Below are positions 55,754 through 64,000 of a stretch of 64,000 bases of DNA, piece by piece. The position numbers were made by a program, and so were the translations under genes. This DNA comes from Paenibacillus curdlanolyticus YK9. GTDB taxonomy: Bacteria; Bacillota; Bacilli; Paenibacillales; Paenibacillaceae. How positions within the stretch are numbered: position 1 is the stretch's first letter; every line of letters begins with the position of its first letter. The stretch is from the NCBI RefSeq assembly GCF_000179615.1, contig NZ_AEDD01000001.1, forward strand, positions 558,001 through 622,000, written 5' to 3'. The notes beneath the pieces are model-generated. The model was given only the letters and a program-made list of their open reading frames with translations, did not search any database and was not told the DNA's origin.

Positions 55754-55784
55754 CCGTCGGTAAGCCTTAACGGCTTGCCGACGG
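55754..55784 (+). other. Strong hairpin between flgE and swrD
   Basis: CCGTCGGTAAGCC (55754-55766) pairs with GGCTTGCCGACGG (55772-55784) over 13 bp with one wobble and a TTAAC loop. No T-run follows. It begins 7 bases after the hook gene stop. Further self-complementary bits (GCAGCAAATGCTGC near 55805) lie in the same 123-base gap. Confidence 0.6.
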
Positions 55785-55869
55785 TATAAGCTCATCCTTA
55801 GGAAGCAGCAAATGCTGCAGGCGTCATTTTAGATGAACGCTGCGCAGCATATCTATAGGAGGAAGCGTA

Positions 55870-56097
55870 ATGGTAGCTTTAACCCGATTGAATGGTACGA
55901 CCATAATTATTAACGCTTTGTTGATAGAGACGATTGAAGAGACGCCTGATACCTTAATTACCCTAACGACAGGCAAGAAATTACTTGTACTCGAAAAATC
56001 TTCGGAAGTGATTTCGCTCATTCAGCGCTACCTTCAGACAATCGGCGTCATTGCGGCGACCTACAGAAGCGAGCAAACGGAGGGACCCTCGACATGA
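55870..56097 (+). CDS. swrD: FlbD family flagellar protein SwrD
   Basis: A 75-residue protein of the FlbD family (YlzI in B. subtilis, renamed SwrD because it raises motor power for swarming). MVALTRLNGTTIIINALLIETIEETPD-type start is typical of the family. AGGAGG precedes the ATG. It overlaps fliL by 4 bases. Confidence 0.9.
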   Translation: MVALTRLNGTTIIINALLIETIEETPDTLITLTTGKKLLVLEKSSEVISLIQRYLQTIGVIAATYRSEQTEGPST

Positions 56098-56558
56098 AAA
56101 AGATGTTACCATGGTTAGTTTCGATTCTATTAGCGATTACGCTAATTGCGATCGTAGCCATCATACTGTTGAACTCTCTGTTCGACGACTCCGGTAAGAA
56201 AGAAACTACGGAGCCGGTTAAGGTGGAAACGTTATCCGCCGATGAGCGCGTAGAAGTGACTTCTGAATTGAAAGATATTAAACGCAATCTGTTGGACAAC
56301 GACTATATTCTCATTGCGAGTTTTGCTTTCCAGCTGGACAGCAAGAAGTCGAAGGAAGAGTTCGAGAAGATTAAGGATATTCTAATCCGTCCGATCATTA
56401 ACAGTGTTATCGCTGATACGACAGTGGAGCAGCTGAATGGCTCGAAAGGACAAGATATGCTGGCTTCGAAAATTCTGAACCTCATTAACCAAAAGCTGCC
56501 TGAGAAACAGAAGCTAATCAAGGTAGAAATTACGAACTTTATGATGAGCCCTATCTAA
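56094..56558 (+). CDS. fliL: Flagellar basal body-associated protein FliL
   Basis: A 154-residue single-pass membrane protein that surrounds the stator and supports torque. A transmembrane helix at about residues 5-28 is followed by an extracellular domain with ILIASFAFQLDSKKSKEEFE; the end (LIKVEITNFMMSPI) is the family's final strand. It is placed between swrD and fliM. Confidence 0.92.
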   Translation: MKKMLPWLVSILLAITLIAIVAIILLNSLFDDSGKKETTEPVKVETLSADERVEVTSELKDIKRNLLDNDYILIASFAFQLDSKKSKEEFEKIKDILIRPIINSVIADTTVEQLNGSKGQDMLASKILNLINQKLPEKQKLIKVEITNFMMSPI

Positions 56559-56594
56559 TTCATTGACCGGCATACCTGTAAGGGGGTGAGAAAT

Positions 56595-57596
56595 GTGGTT
56601 GATGTGTTATCGCAGAACGAGATTGACGCGCTGCTAGCTGCCTTGTCCTCAGGTGAAATGGACGCCGAGGATCTTAAAAAGGAAGATACGCAGAAAAAAG
56701 TTCGTGCATACGACTTCAAACGCGCCGTTCGTTTCTCTAAAGATCACATCCGAAGCTTGACGCGCATACACGAGAACTTCGCGCGATATTTGACAACCTA
56801 TTTCTCCGCACAGCTGCGCACATTCGTTCAAATTAGTGTCGTGGATGTGGAGCAGTTGCCATATGACGAGTTCATTCGCTCGATTCCGAAAATGACGATC
56901 CTGAATATTTTCGAAGCGGAGCCGCTTGAAGGTCGTATGGTAATGGAGGTGCATCCGAACGTCGCTTATGCGATGCTGGATCGCTTGCTTGGAGGCCAGG
57001 GAACGGCACCGTCGAAGATGAATGCCCTCACTGAGATTGAGATGACTGTACTGGAACGCATCTTTAGCAGAGCGTTTGAGAGCCTGCAGGAAGCTTGGAA
57101 AACAGTTATAGACATATCGCCAAAACTTGAAGCTTTGGAAACAAACCCGCAGTTTATGCAGATTGTTTCGCCCAATGAGACGATCGCATTAATCTCGCTT
57201 AGCACGAAGATTGGCGATACGACGGGGATGATTAACCTATGTATTCCTCACGTCGTCATAGAGCCAATTATGCCGAAGCTTTCTGTGCACCATTGGTTCG
57301 TATCGCAGAAGAAATCTCGTTCTCCGGAAGAAGTCGAAGTTCTGGAGCAGCGTGTGAATCGAGCACAGCTGCCGATCGCTGTCGAGCTAGGCGAGTCTGT
57401 AATTAACGTCCATGAATTCCTTAACTTGATGCAAGGCGACGTAATTACGCTCAATAAACCTGTCGGCGAAGGCTTAAACATTAAAGTCGGCAACAAAATC
57501 AAGTTTATCGGCAGTCCAGGATCGATTAAAGACCGGGTAGCCGTGCAGGTTGACGAAATTGTCAGCGAAGGGGTAGAGGAAGAACATGACGAGTAA
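56595..57596 (+). CDS. fliM: Flagellar motor switch protein FliM
   Basis: A 333-residue switch protein. VLSQNEIDALLAAL at the N-terminus is the CheY-P binding peptide; the middle CheC-like domain (FVQISVVDVEQLPYDEFIRS) and the C-terminal SPOA domain (LPIAVELGESVINVHEFLNL) are complete. GTG 56595 is chosen since AGGGGG is 8 bases before; GTG 56586 lies in that site. It overlaps fliY by 11 bases. Confidence 0.95.
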   Translation: MVDVLSQNEIDALLAALSSGEMDAEDLKKEDTQKKVRAYDFKRAVRFSKDHIRSLTRIHENFARYLTTYFSAQLRTFVQISVVDVEQLPYDEFIRSIPKMTILNIFEAEPLEGRMVMEVHPNVAYAMLDRLLGGQGTAPSKMNALTEIEMTVLERIFSRAFESLQEAWKTVIDISPKLEALETNPQFMQIVSPNETIALISLSTKIGDTTGMINLCIPHVVIEPIMPKLSVHHWFVSQKKSRSPEEVEVLEQRVNRAQLPIAVELGESVINVHEFLNLMQGDVITLNKPVGEGLNIKVGNKIKFIGSPGSIKDRVAVQVDEIVSEGVEEEHDE

Positions 57597-58821
57597 AGAT
57601 TACTTGAGCCAAGAAGAAATTGATGCGCTGCTCCGTCAATCGTCTGATGATGATACAGATTCGGTTGCACCATCGGCTGAGACTGCTGTAATTGCTGATT
57701 TCTTGAACAATATTGAACAAGATGCACTTGGCGAAATCGGCAACATTACGTTCGGAAGCGCAGCGACAGCACTATCTACTTTGTTGGGTAAAAAAGTCGA
57801 CATTACGACGCCACAAGTTACGTTAGTGAAACGTTCGGAGCTCAAGGATGTATTCCCTAAGCCGCATGTGGCCGTTTCGGTTCAATACGTAGATGGATTC
57901 CAAGGGATTAATTCTCTAGTCATTAAGACGCACGATGCTCAAGTTATCGCTGATTTGATGCTCGGCGGCGAAGGAGAAGTAATGCCAGCGGAGCTGAATG
58001 AGATTCATATCAGCGCCGTGCAAGAGGCAATGAATCAAATGATGGGCTCGTCTGCAACTTCGATGTCTACGATCTTTAACCGTTTCGTAAACATCTCGCC
58101 GCCAGGCATCAACATTCTTGATGTTGAAAACGGTGACGGAGTAAACACGCTGCCAGATGAAGATGTTTTCATCAATGTTTCGTTCCGTTTGATGATTGGG
58201 GATCTGATTGACTCCACGATCATGCAGCTATTGCCAGTCTCTTTCGCGAAGCAAATGGTTGCTACGCTGATGGGCGGAATGGATGAGCCAGCTGCGCCAG
58301 CGCCAGTAGCTGCAGCTGTCGAGACAGCAGCGCCAGCGGCGCCTGCACAAGTATCTGCACCGCCTGCTGCCGCTTACACACCGCCGCCAATGCAAGAAGC
58401 ACCGCCAATGTATGCGCAGCAGCCAATGTACGCGCAACAACCGATGTATGCACAACCGCCGCAAGGACCGAATACATATGGGCAAGTGCCAGGACGCAAC
58501 GTAAACGTTCAACCTGTGCAATTCGCCAACTTCCAAGGTGCACCATATGTGCAAGCTGATGATACAAACTTAAATTTGCTTCTCGACATACCGCTTAAAG
58601 TAACGGTAGAATTGGGTAGGACCCAAAAGCAGATCAAAGATATTCTTGAGCTGTCGCAAGGCTCGATTATCGAGTTGGACAAGCTGGCAGGCGAACCTGT
58701 TGACATCTTGGTCAACAACAAGCTGATTGCCAAGGGTGAAGTTGTCGTTATTGACGAAAACTTCGGTGTCCGTGTAACGGATATCGTGAGTCAATGGGAC
58801 CGCATGCAAAAAATTCAATAA
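57586..58821 (+). CDS. fliY: Flagellar motor switch phosphatase FliY
   Basis: A 411-residue switch protein combining CheY-P phosphatase and FliN functions. It starts with a FliM-like peptide (LSQEEIDALLRQ), then a CheC-like domain with two phosphatase motifs of the ExxN kind (DALGEIGNITFG and SAVQEAMNQMM). A Pro/Ala/Gln-rich linker (about 230-310) carries three MYAQ repeats. The C-terminal SPOA domain (LLDIPLKVTVELGRTQKQIK) matches FliN. It precedes cheY, whose product it dephosphorylates. Confidence 0.95.
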   Translation: MTSKDYLSQEEIDALLRQSSDDDTDSVAPSAETAVIADFLNNIEQDALGEIGNITFGSAATALSTLLGKKVDITTPQVTLVKRSELKDVFPKPHVAVSVQYVDGFQGINSLVIKTHDAQVIADLMLGGEGEVMPAELNEIHISAVQEAMNQMMGSSATSMSTIFNRFVNISPPGINILDVENGDGVNTLPDEDVFINVSFRLMIGDLIDSTIMQLLPVSFAKQMVATLMGGMDEPAAPAPVAAAVETAAPAAPAQVSAPPAAAYTPPPMQEAPPMYAQQPMYAQQPMYAQPPQGPNTYGQVPGRNVNVQPVQFANFQGAPYVQADDTNLNLLLDIPLKVTVELGRTQKQIKDILELSQGSIIELDKLAGEPVDILVNNKLIAKGEVVVIDENFGVRVTDIVSQWDRMQKIQ

Positions 58822-58844
58822 CATCCTAGGGGGAAATGAAAACG

Positions 58845-59207
58845 ATGGCTAACCGTATTTTGATCGTGGACGACGCTGCATTTATGCGAATGATGATTCG
58901 TGACATTTTGACGAAAAACGGCTACGAGGTTGTCGGGGAAGCGCCGGACGGTTCGGTTGCTGTTGAGAAGTTCAAAGAGCTGAAGCCGGATCTGACTACG
59001 ATGGACATTACGATGCCAGAGATGGACGGCATTGCAGCGCTGAAAGAAATCAAGAAGCTTGATCCGAATGCAAAAGTCATCATGTGCTCGGCAATGGGCC
59101 AACAAGCGATGGTTATTGACGCGATTCAAGCCGGCGCAAAAGACTTTATTGTAAAGCCATTCCAAGCGGATCGCGTAATCGAAGCTATCAAGAAAACGCT
59201 GGGTTAG
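58845..59207 (+). CDS. cheY: Chemotaxis response regulator CheY
   Basis: A 120-residue receiver domain. Phosphoacceptor Asp54 is in TMDITMPEMDG; the acidic pocket is DD at residues 9-10 and the conserved Lys is in IVKPFQAD. It is close to B. subtilis CheY along its length. ATG 58845 gives the family start (MANRILIVDD); an in-frame ATG at 58836 lies next to the AGGGGGAAATG site. Confidence 0.96.
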   Translation: MANRILIVDDAAFMRMMIRDILTKNGYEVVGEAPDGSVAVEKFKELKPDLTTMDITMPEMDGIAALKEIKKLDPNAKVIMCSAMGQQAMVIDAIQAGAKDFIVKPFQADRVIEAIKKTLG

Positions 59208-59219
59208 GCCGCTCACAAC

Positions 59220-59846
59220 ATGAAGAACATCCAGATTCGTATCGCGGCGCTCGCGACAGCTATTTTGCCTTTCACGGCATTACATGCTGCCGCGGCGTCC
59301 GAAGGACTGGAGACGACCGACACCGCTCCGACATTTGACGGGAGCATGACGGGCAGTCTCGTGTCCGTACTGATAGCATTAGCCGTAATTATCGGACTCA
59401 TTGTCCTTGTCATCAAGCTGCTTTCCCGGCGCAATCGTGGCTGGGGGACGAACCGCGCGCTCCGCACGCTCGGCGGAGTCGCGCTCGGGCAGCATAAATC
59501 GCTTCAAGTCGTAGAATTGACCGGCAAAGTTTATATTGTCGGGATTGGCGAAGATGTTCGGCTGCTGGATAAGATCGATGATCCTGAAGAAGCTGCTAGG
59601 ATTATTGCCGTTATGGAGCAGCAGAACAACATCACTTGGAACGCGGCGACCATCACGGACTTTATGAACAAGTTTCGTAAGCGGGATGGCAGTCAGGCTG
59701 TACAAGATCCAACGCGAGCAAATGAAGGGCCTGATTTTGAGCGCTTGCTTCGGAAAAAGCTGGACGAGCAGTCTCAACGCAAGCAGCAGGTAGAAACGCT
59801 CCTTCGCTCACCAAATCAAAGCGATCGGTTGATGGACGATGAATAA
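59220..59846 (+). CDS. fliO: Flagellar biosynthetic protein FliO (FliZ in B. subtilis)
   Basis: A 208-residue export-gate assembly factor that helps FliP assemble. It has an N-terminal signal peptide (about 1-26), a transmembrane helix near 46-68, then [11 protein letters not shown] and a FliO domain with [20 protein letters not shown]. The C-terminal tail is charged and variable. The ribosome site is weak. It overlaps fliP by 8 bases. Confidence 0.9.
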   Translation: MKNIQIRIAALATAILPFTALHAAAASEGLETTDTAPTFDGSMTGSLVSVLIALAVIIGLIVLVIKLLSRRNRGWGTNRALRTLGGVALGQHKSLQVVELTGKVYIVGIGEDVRLLDKIDDPEEAARIIAVMEQQNNITWNAATITDFMNKFRKRDGSQAVQDPTRANEGPDFERLLRKKLDEQSQRKQQVETLLRSPNQSDRLMDDE

Positions 59847-60609
59847 AAAATGGATTTATGCAGTCGTCATAGCGCAATTGCTCTTGCTTGGGTTGTTCCA
59901 TTCTCATGCTTACGCAGAGCCATTGCCTAACGTCAGCATACAAATAGGGGATGGCACTGGTACTGGCACGGAAACGCCAGGAACGAGCGCCGTTTCGATT
60001 TTACTGCTTTTGACTGTATTAAGTGTCGCTCCTGCCATACTGGTACTGATGACGAGCTTTACGAGAATTGTCATTGTACTGGGGTTCGTAAGAACGTCAC
60101 TCGGAACGCAACAGATGCCGCCGAATCAGGTGTTAATCGGACTTGCGATGTTTTTAACCTTTTTCGTCATGGCGCCTACGCTATCGCAAGTGAATCAGGT
60201 AGCGCTTCAACCTTATCTCAAGGGTGAGATTACCCAGATGCAAGCTTTTGATAAGGCCGCGGTTCCAATGAAGAAGTTTATGTTCTCGCAAACCCGTGAG
60301 AAGGATCTGCTGCTTTTCATGAAGTATACCAAAACGGAAAAGCCGAAAAGCTACGAGGATATCCCGATTACGGTGCTTGTCCCTGCTTACGCAATAAGTG
60401 AGCTGAAAACGGCATTCCAGATGGGCTTCATGATTTTTATACCGTTCTTAATAATCGACATGGTCGTGTCCAGTACACTAATGGCAATGGGGATGATGAT
60501 GCTACCTCCGGTCATGATCTCGCTTCCGTTCAAGATTCTGCTGTTCGTCCTGGTCGACGGGTGGTACTTGATCGTCAAGTCACTGCTCATCAGCTTTAAC
60601 ATGACATAA
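59839..60609 (+). CDS. fliP: Flagellar export gate protein FliP
   Basis: A 256-residue core of the type III export channel (FliP5-FliQ4-FliR1). It has a cleavable signal peptide ([20 protein letters not shown]), four hydrophobic helices, and signatures [20 protein letters not shown] and [20 protein letters not shown]. It is followed by fliQ after 21 bases. Confidence 0.96.
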   Translation: MNKKWIYAVVIAQLLLLGLFHSHAYAEPLPNVSIQIGDGTGTGTETPGTSAVSILLLLTVLSVAPAILVLMTSFTRIVIVLGFVRTSLGTQQMPPNQVLIGLAMFLTFFVMAPTLSQVNQVALQPYLKGEITQMQAFDKAAVPMKKFMFSQTREKDLLLFMKYTKTEKPKSYEDIPITVLVPAYAISELKTAFQMGFMIFIPFLIIDMVVSSTLMAMGMMMLPPVMISLPFKILLFVLVDGWYLIVKSLLISFNMT

Positions 60610-60630
60610 GCAGAAAGGAACGAGCTTGCG

Positions 60631-60900
60631 ATGAGTGCTGAGTTTATTATCGGATTGGCCGGGCAAGCCATTTACACCATTTTGAAAGCTAGCGCACCGA
60701 TGCTCATTATCGGTCTTGTCGTCGGACTAATCGTCAGTATCTTCCAAGCTACGACGCAAATCCAGGAACAAACGCTAGCCTTTGTTCCCAAAATTGTGGC
60801 TGTGTTCGTGTCCATGATCATATTCGGGCCATGGATTCTTAATACGCTGGTTGACTTTACTTTCAATCTGCTCAACAACTTGTACAAATATATCGGATAG
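60631..60900 (+). CDS. fliQ: Flagellar export gate protein FliQ
   Basis: An 89-residue protein with two transmembrane helices forming a helical hairpin of the gate. GLVVGLIVSIFQATTQIQEQ and TLAFVPKIVAVF are diagnostic. AAAGGA is 11 bases before the ATG. Confidence 0.96.
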   Translation: MSAEFIIGLAGQAIYTILKASAPMLIIGLVVGLIVSIFQATTQIQEQTLAFVPKIVAVFVSMIIFGPWILNTLVDFTFNLLNNLYKYIG

Positions 60901-60911
60901 GCTGGTTGAAG

Positions 60912-61703
60912 ATGGAGCTGATCGCACAGGGGTTCCCTATTTTTTTGCTAATCTTTTGTCGAATGACAGCGTTTTTCGTCGTAGCACCATTGTTTTCGAT
61001 GCGCGGCGTGCCGACAACGTTCAAAATCGGTCTCGGCTTTTTCCTTACTCTGATCGTCTTCTTAACTTATGGGGTGAAGGAAAGCATCGTGCCGGATGCC
61101 ACCTATATTTTGTTCGTCATTCGAGAAGTATTAGTCGGTCTGCTTCTCGGCTTTGTTGTCTATCTATTCTTTACCGTCGTGCAAACGGCTGGCGCCTTGA
61201 TGGATATCTCGATGGGCTTTGCGATGTCTAATGTCGTAGATCCGATGACTGGCGCCTCATCGCCGATGCTCGGTAATCTGAAGTATATGATTCTTGTGCT
61301 CGTCTTTCTGTCCATGAACGGCCATCATTACATGCTGACAGCATTAATGGACAGCTACAAATGGATGCCGTTGGACAACGACCTGTTTGCAAGAATCTAC
61401 AGCGGCAAGGTTTCTGAATTCATTGTTCTGGCATTTTCAGAAACGTTCATGCTCGCTTTTCAAATTGCGTCTCCGATCATTGTTGCGATGTTTTTAACGG
61501 ATGTCGGATTGGGCTTCCTTGCCAAAACAGCGCCTCAATATAACGTTTTTGTAATCGGGATGCCTTTGAAAATTTTGATCGGCGTGTTCATGCTGACCCT
61601 TATTTTACCTTCAATGTCGGGCGTGTTTGAGCATTTGTTCTCAACCATGTTTGAACATCTTCAACAACTGTTGACGATGCTGCAACGAAAAGAAGCAAGC
61701 TGA
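60912..61703 (+). CDS. fliR: Flagellar export gate protein FliR
   Basis: A 263-residue membrane subunit of the export channel. FLLIFCRMTAFFVVAPLFS at the N-terminus, GLLLGFVVYLFFTVVQTAG and GMPLKILIGVFMLTLILPSM match FliR. ATG 60912 is used; an in-frame TTG at 60906 is also possible, and neither has a strong ribosome site, so coupling to fliQ is likely. Confidence 0.95.
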   Translation: MELIAQGFPIFLLIFCRMTAFFVVAPLFSMRGVPTTFKIGLGFFLTLIVFLTYGVKESIVPDATYILFVIREVLVGLLLGFVVYLFFTVVQTAGALMDISMGFAMSNVVDPMTGASSPMLGNLKYMILVLVFLSMNGHHYMLTALMDSYKWMPLDNDLFARIYSGKVSEFIVLAFSETFMLAFQIASPIIVAMFLTDVGLGFLAKTAPQYNVFVIGMPLKILIGVFMLTLILPSMSGVFEHLFSTMFEHLQQLLTMLQRKEAS

Positions 61704-61748
61704 GCAATCGCTTCCGAAGGCTCTAGCATTCCTTAAGGAGGTGACCTT

Positions 61749-62858
61749 GTGACGGCCCGCTTAACCCCGTACCGGTTTTCGCTGGATTTGCAACTGTTCA
61801 GCCAAGAGAAAACAGAATCAGCAACGCCGAAGAAACGGCAAGAGGCTCGTGAAAAAGGTCAGGTCGCCAAATCTCAGGAGCTGCCAGGGGCTTTCATTCT
61901 TCTATTCGTATTTATGAGCTTCTATATGATTGGTCCTTATTACAAGTCACGTATTCTCGCGATGTTCGGCGATTTGTTCGAGGACTGGTTGACGCTCGAT
62001 CTCACGATGGGCAATGTCATGTCGCTTTTCACGCAACTGATGTATGAAATGTTGATGATGCTCGCACCGATTTTCGCAATTGCTTTGTTAGTCGCTTTAC
62101 TTGGCAATTATGTGCAGGTCGGTATCCTGTTTACAGGCGATCCGCTCAAGATGAAGTTCAGCAAGCTGAGTCCTATTCAAGGGTTCAAGAACATCTTTGC
62201 GATGCGAACCGTCGTGGAATTTATCAAAAACATATTAAAGCTGGTCGTCATTGGACTTGTCGTTTTTATGACGCTGAAGAGCCAATGGGGCCGAATTATC
62301 CAATTGGATACCTTGCCTGTCGAATATGTTCTCGGGTTTACAGGCGGAATTGCACTTAAGTTAGGTATCGAGATAGGGGTAATACTCGTTGTACTGGCTT
62401 TAGGCGATTATTTCTATAAGAAATATGAATACGAAAAAGGTTTACGGATGTCAAAGCAAGACATTAAAGACGAGTTCAAGAAAACAGAAGGTAACCCGTT
62501 GATTAAAGGCCGCATCCGGGAGCGCCAACGCAAAATGGCGCTGCAGCGCATGATGCAGGATGTGCCTAAAGCGGACGTTATCATCACCAACCCTACTCAC
62601 TTCGCCGTAGCGCTAAAGTATGATGCTTCCAAGATGGAGGCGCCAGTCGTACTCGCCAAAGGGATGGATCATGTGGCATTGCGTATACGGGAAACAGCCA
62701 AGGAACACGGCGTCATTACGATGGAAAACAAGCCGCTCGCCAGAGCGTTGTACGATCGGTCGGAAATCGGCGACTCGATTCCCTCGGATCTGTTTCAAGC
62801 GGTGGCGGAAGTACTGGCATATGTATATAAGCTAAAAGGCCGAGTTAAATCTTCGTGA
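61749..62858 (+). CDS. flhB: Flagellar export switch protein FlhB
   Basis: A 369-residue protein. The N-terminus has the family motif KTESATPKKRQEAREKGQV, followed by four transmembrane helices (about 45-215) and a cytoplasmic domain. Autocleavage occurs in NPTH at residues 281-284, splitting FlhB so that export changes from hook to filament subunits. AGGAGGTGA precedes the GTG start. The domain after NPTH is closely echoed by YlqH at 32340. Confidence 0.96.
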   Translation: MTARLTPYRFSLDLQLFSQEKTESATPKKRQEAREKGQVAKSQELPGAFILLFVFMSFYMIGPYYKSRILAMFGDLFEDWLTLDLTMGNVMSLFTQLMYEMLMMLAPIFAIALLVALLGNYVQVGILFTGDPLKMKFSKLSPIQGFKNIFAMRTVVEFIKNILKLVVIGLVVFMTLKSQWGRIIQLDTLPVEYVLGFTGGIALKLGIEIGVILVVLALGDYFYKKYEYEKGLRMSKQDIKDEFKKTEGNPLIKGRIRERQRKMALQRMMQDVPKADVIITNPTHFAVALKYDASKMEAPVVLAKGMDHVALRIRETAKEHGVITMENKPLARALYDRSEIGDSIPSDLFQAVAEVLAYVYKLKGRVKSS

Positions 62859-62874
62859 ATCGGGGGAACGCGTC

Positions 62875-64000
62875 ATGAAACCTAGGGATCTGGTCATATT
62901 GATCGGCATCATCGGCATCGTGCTCATGATGGTCATTCCTGTCCCAACTGTCCTTATGGACGTGCTTCTCATAATTAACATTTCAGCAGCCTTAATGATC
63001 CTTCTGATTTCAATGAATACGAAGGATGCGCTGCAATTTTCGATCTTCCCATCCGTTTTGCTTATCACGACGCTGTTCCGGCTCGCGTTGAACGTTTCGA
63101 CGACAAGAAATATTTTAAGTAAGCATGAGGCGGGTTCTGTCGTTGAAACATTCGGTAACTGGGTTGCAGGCGGAGAAATTGCAATCGGCTTTATCGTCTT
63201 TCTTATCCTCGTCGTCGTTCAGTTTATCGTCATTACGAAAGGCTCCGAACGGGTAGCTGAAGTAGCTGCACGCTTCACGCTCGACGCGATGCCAGGTAAA
63301 CAGATGAGTATCGACGCGGATTTGAACGCCGGATTGATTAATGAGCAGCAGGCCAAAGAGCGCCGTTCCAAAATCGAGCGGGAAGCCGACTTCTACGGTG
63401 CGATGGACGGTGCAAGTAAATTCGTCAAAGGCGACGCGATTGCAGCCATCGTTATATTGTTCATTAACCTGATTGGCGGTTTTATAGTCGGCATGGCCAT
63501 TCATGGCATGCCATTCAGTGAATCTCTACATACGTATTCTATCTTGACGATTGGTGACGGTCTCGTGAGCCAGATCCCGGCGCTTTTGATCTCGACTGCT
63601 GCCGGCATGATCGTGACACGCGCATCCTCGGAAGGAAATTTGGCCGAAGATTTGACCTCCCAAATGCTGAAGTATCCGAAACTGCTTTACATCGTTGCGG
63701 GCACGGTTGCTTTGCTCGGCATCTTCACGCCGATTGGACCGCTATCCACCATTCCGATTGCTGGGATTCTCGTGTACGGGGGGTGGAAGCTCCAGTCGAA
63801 CATGGACAAGAAGCAAGAGGAAGAGGATATGCTCGTTGAGGAACAGCAGATCGAAGAGGTACGCAGTCCAGAGAGCGTAATCGGCCTTCTGAATGTGGAC
63901 CCAATCGAGTTCGAATTCGGTTATGGATTAATTCCGTTGGCGGATGCGCAGCAAGGCGGCGACTTGCTCGATCGGATCATAATGATTCGTCGTCAATGCG
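62875..64000 (+). CDS. flhA: Flagellar export protein FlhA (3' end outside window)
   Basis: The first 375 codons are present and open to the window end. It begins with MKPRDLVILIGIIGIV, followed by the eight-helix membrane domain with the FHIPEP signature region (LLITTLFRLALNVSTTR, ARFTLDAMPGKQMSIDADLN, EADFYGAMDGASKFVKGDAI). The last residues seen belong to the start of the cytosolic domain. GGGGGAA precedes the ATG, 16 bases after flhB. Confidence 0.95.
   Translation, partial: MKPRDLVILIGIIGIVLMMVIPVPTVLMDVLLIINISAALMILLISMNTKDALQFSIFPSVLLITTLFRLALNVSTTRNILSKHEAGSVVETFGNWVAGGEIAIGFIVFLILVVVQFIVITKGSERVAEVAARFTLDAMPGKQMSIDADLNAGLINEQQAKERRSKIEREADFYGAMDGASKFVKGDAIAAIVILFINLIGGFIVGMAIHGMPFSESLHTYSILTIGDGLVSQIPALLISTAAGMIVTRASSEGNLAEDLTSQMLKYPKLLYIVAGTVALLGIFTPIGPLSTIPIAGILVYGGWKLQSNMDKKQEEEDMLVEEQQIEEVRSPESVIGLLNVDPIEFEFGYGLIPLADAQQGGDLLDRIIMIRRQC

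Overview
The window reads as a chromosomal core region of a spore-forming, flagellated Gram-positive bacterium of the Paenibacillus/Bacillus type. The evidence is gene order and gene content: rsmD-coaD-ylbJ-tmcAL-yceD-rpmF-fapR-plsX-fab-acpP-rnc-smc-ftsY-ylxM-ffh-rpsP-khpA-rimM-trmD-rplS-rbgA-rnhB-ylqGH-sucCD-dprA-topA-trmFO-hslVU-codY, running straight into the long fla operon (flgB to flhA). A sporulation gene (ylbJ), CodY and FapR also point to Firmicutes. Differences from B. subtilis order (fabH and fabF inside the fatty-acid cluster; lepB between rplS and rbgA; yraN and comM after ylqH; no codV/xerC before hslV; a TIGR02530-type gene between flgD and the hook gene) fit Paenibacillus better. 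This assignment is inference from synteny; no search was run.

Layout. 1-1750 is visibly AT-richer accessory DNA: the 5' end of a leftward secreted or lipoprotein-like gene, a P-loop kinase-like gene, two related hairpins either side of it, and a frame-shifted HicB-type antitoxin remnant. 1759-2833 encodes an LrgA/LrgB (CidA/CidB) membrane pair. 2856-6473 is an arginine/proline catabolic cluster: arginase and proline dehydrogenase leftward, P5C dehydrogenase rightward from the same gap. 6656-11292 covers rRNA and CoA functions, a sporulation membrane protein with a sigma-E-like promoter, TmcAL, and yceD-rpmF. 11464-17676 is the FapR-controlled fatty acid/phospholipid cluster, with an evident FapR operator overlapping a -10 box. 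17666-30060 is the rnc-smc-ftsY-ffh (SRP) and ribosome maturation cluster (rpsP, khpA, rimM, trmD, rplS, lepB, rbgA, rnhB).

30256-32654 holds ylqG-ylqH, a FliK-like protein plus a free-standing FlhB C-terminal-like protein, behind a sigma-D-type -10 sequence. 32647-44873 holds yraN, comM, sucCD, dprA, topA, trmFO, hslVU and codY. From 45092 to the window end runs the flagellar operon: rod and basal body (flgB, flgC, fliE, fliF), switch and export ATPase (fliG, fliH, fliI, fliJ), a MotE/YlxF-like protein, hook control and hook (fliK, flgD, TIGR02530-type protein, flgE), swrD, fliL, fliM, fliY, cheY, and the export gate (fliO, fliP, fliQ, fliR, flhB, and flhA cut by the window end).

Most of the window is conserved housekeeping DNA. 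The parts that deserve a second look are the ylqG-ylqH export-switch-like pair, the decayed 5' accessory segment, several strong hairpins inside operons that lack U-tracts, and a few non-standard start or N-terminal situations (fapR, hslV). No convincing wholly new multi-gene system was seen.
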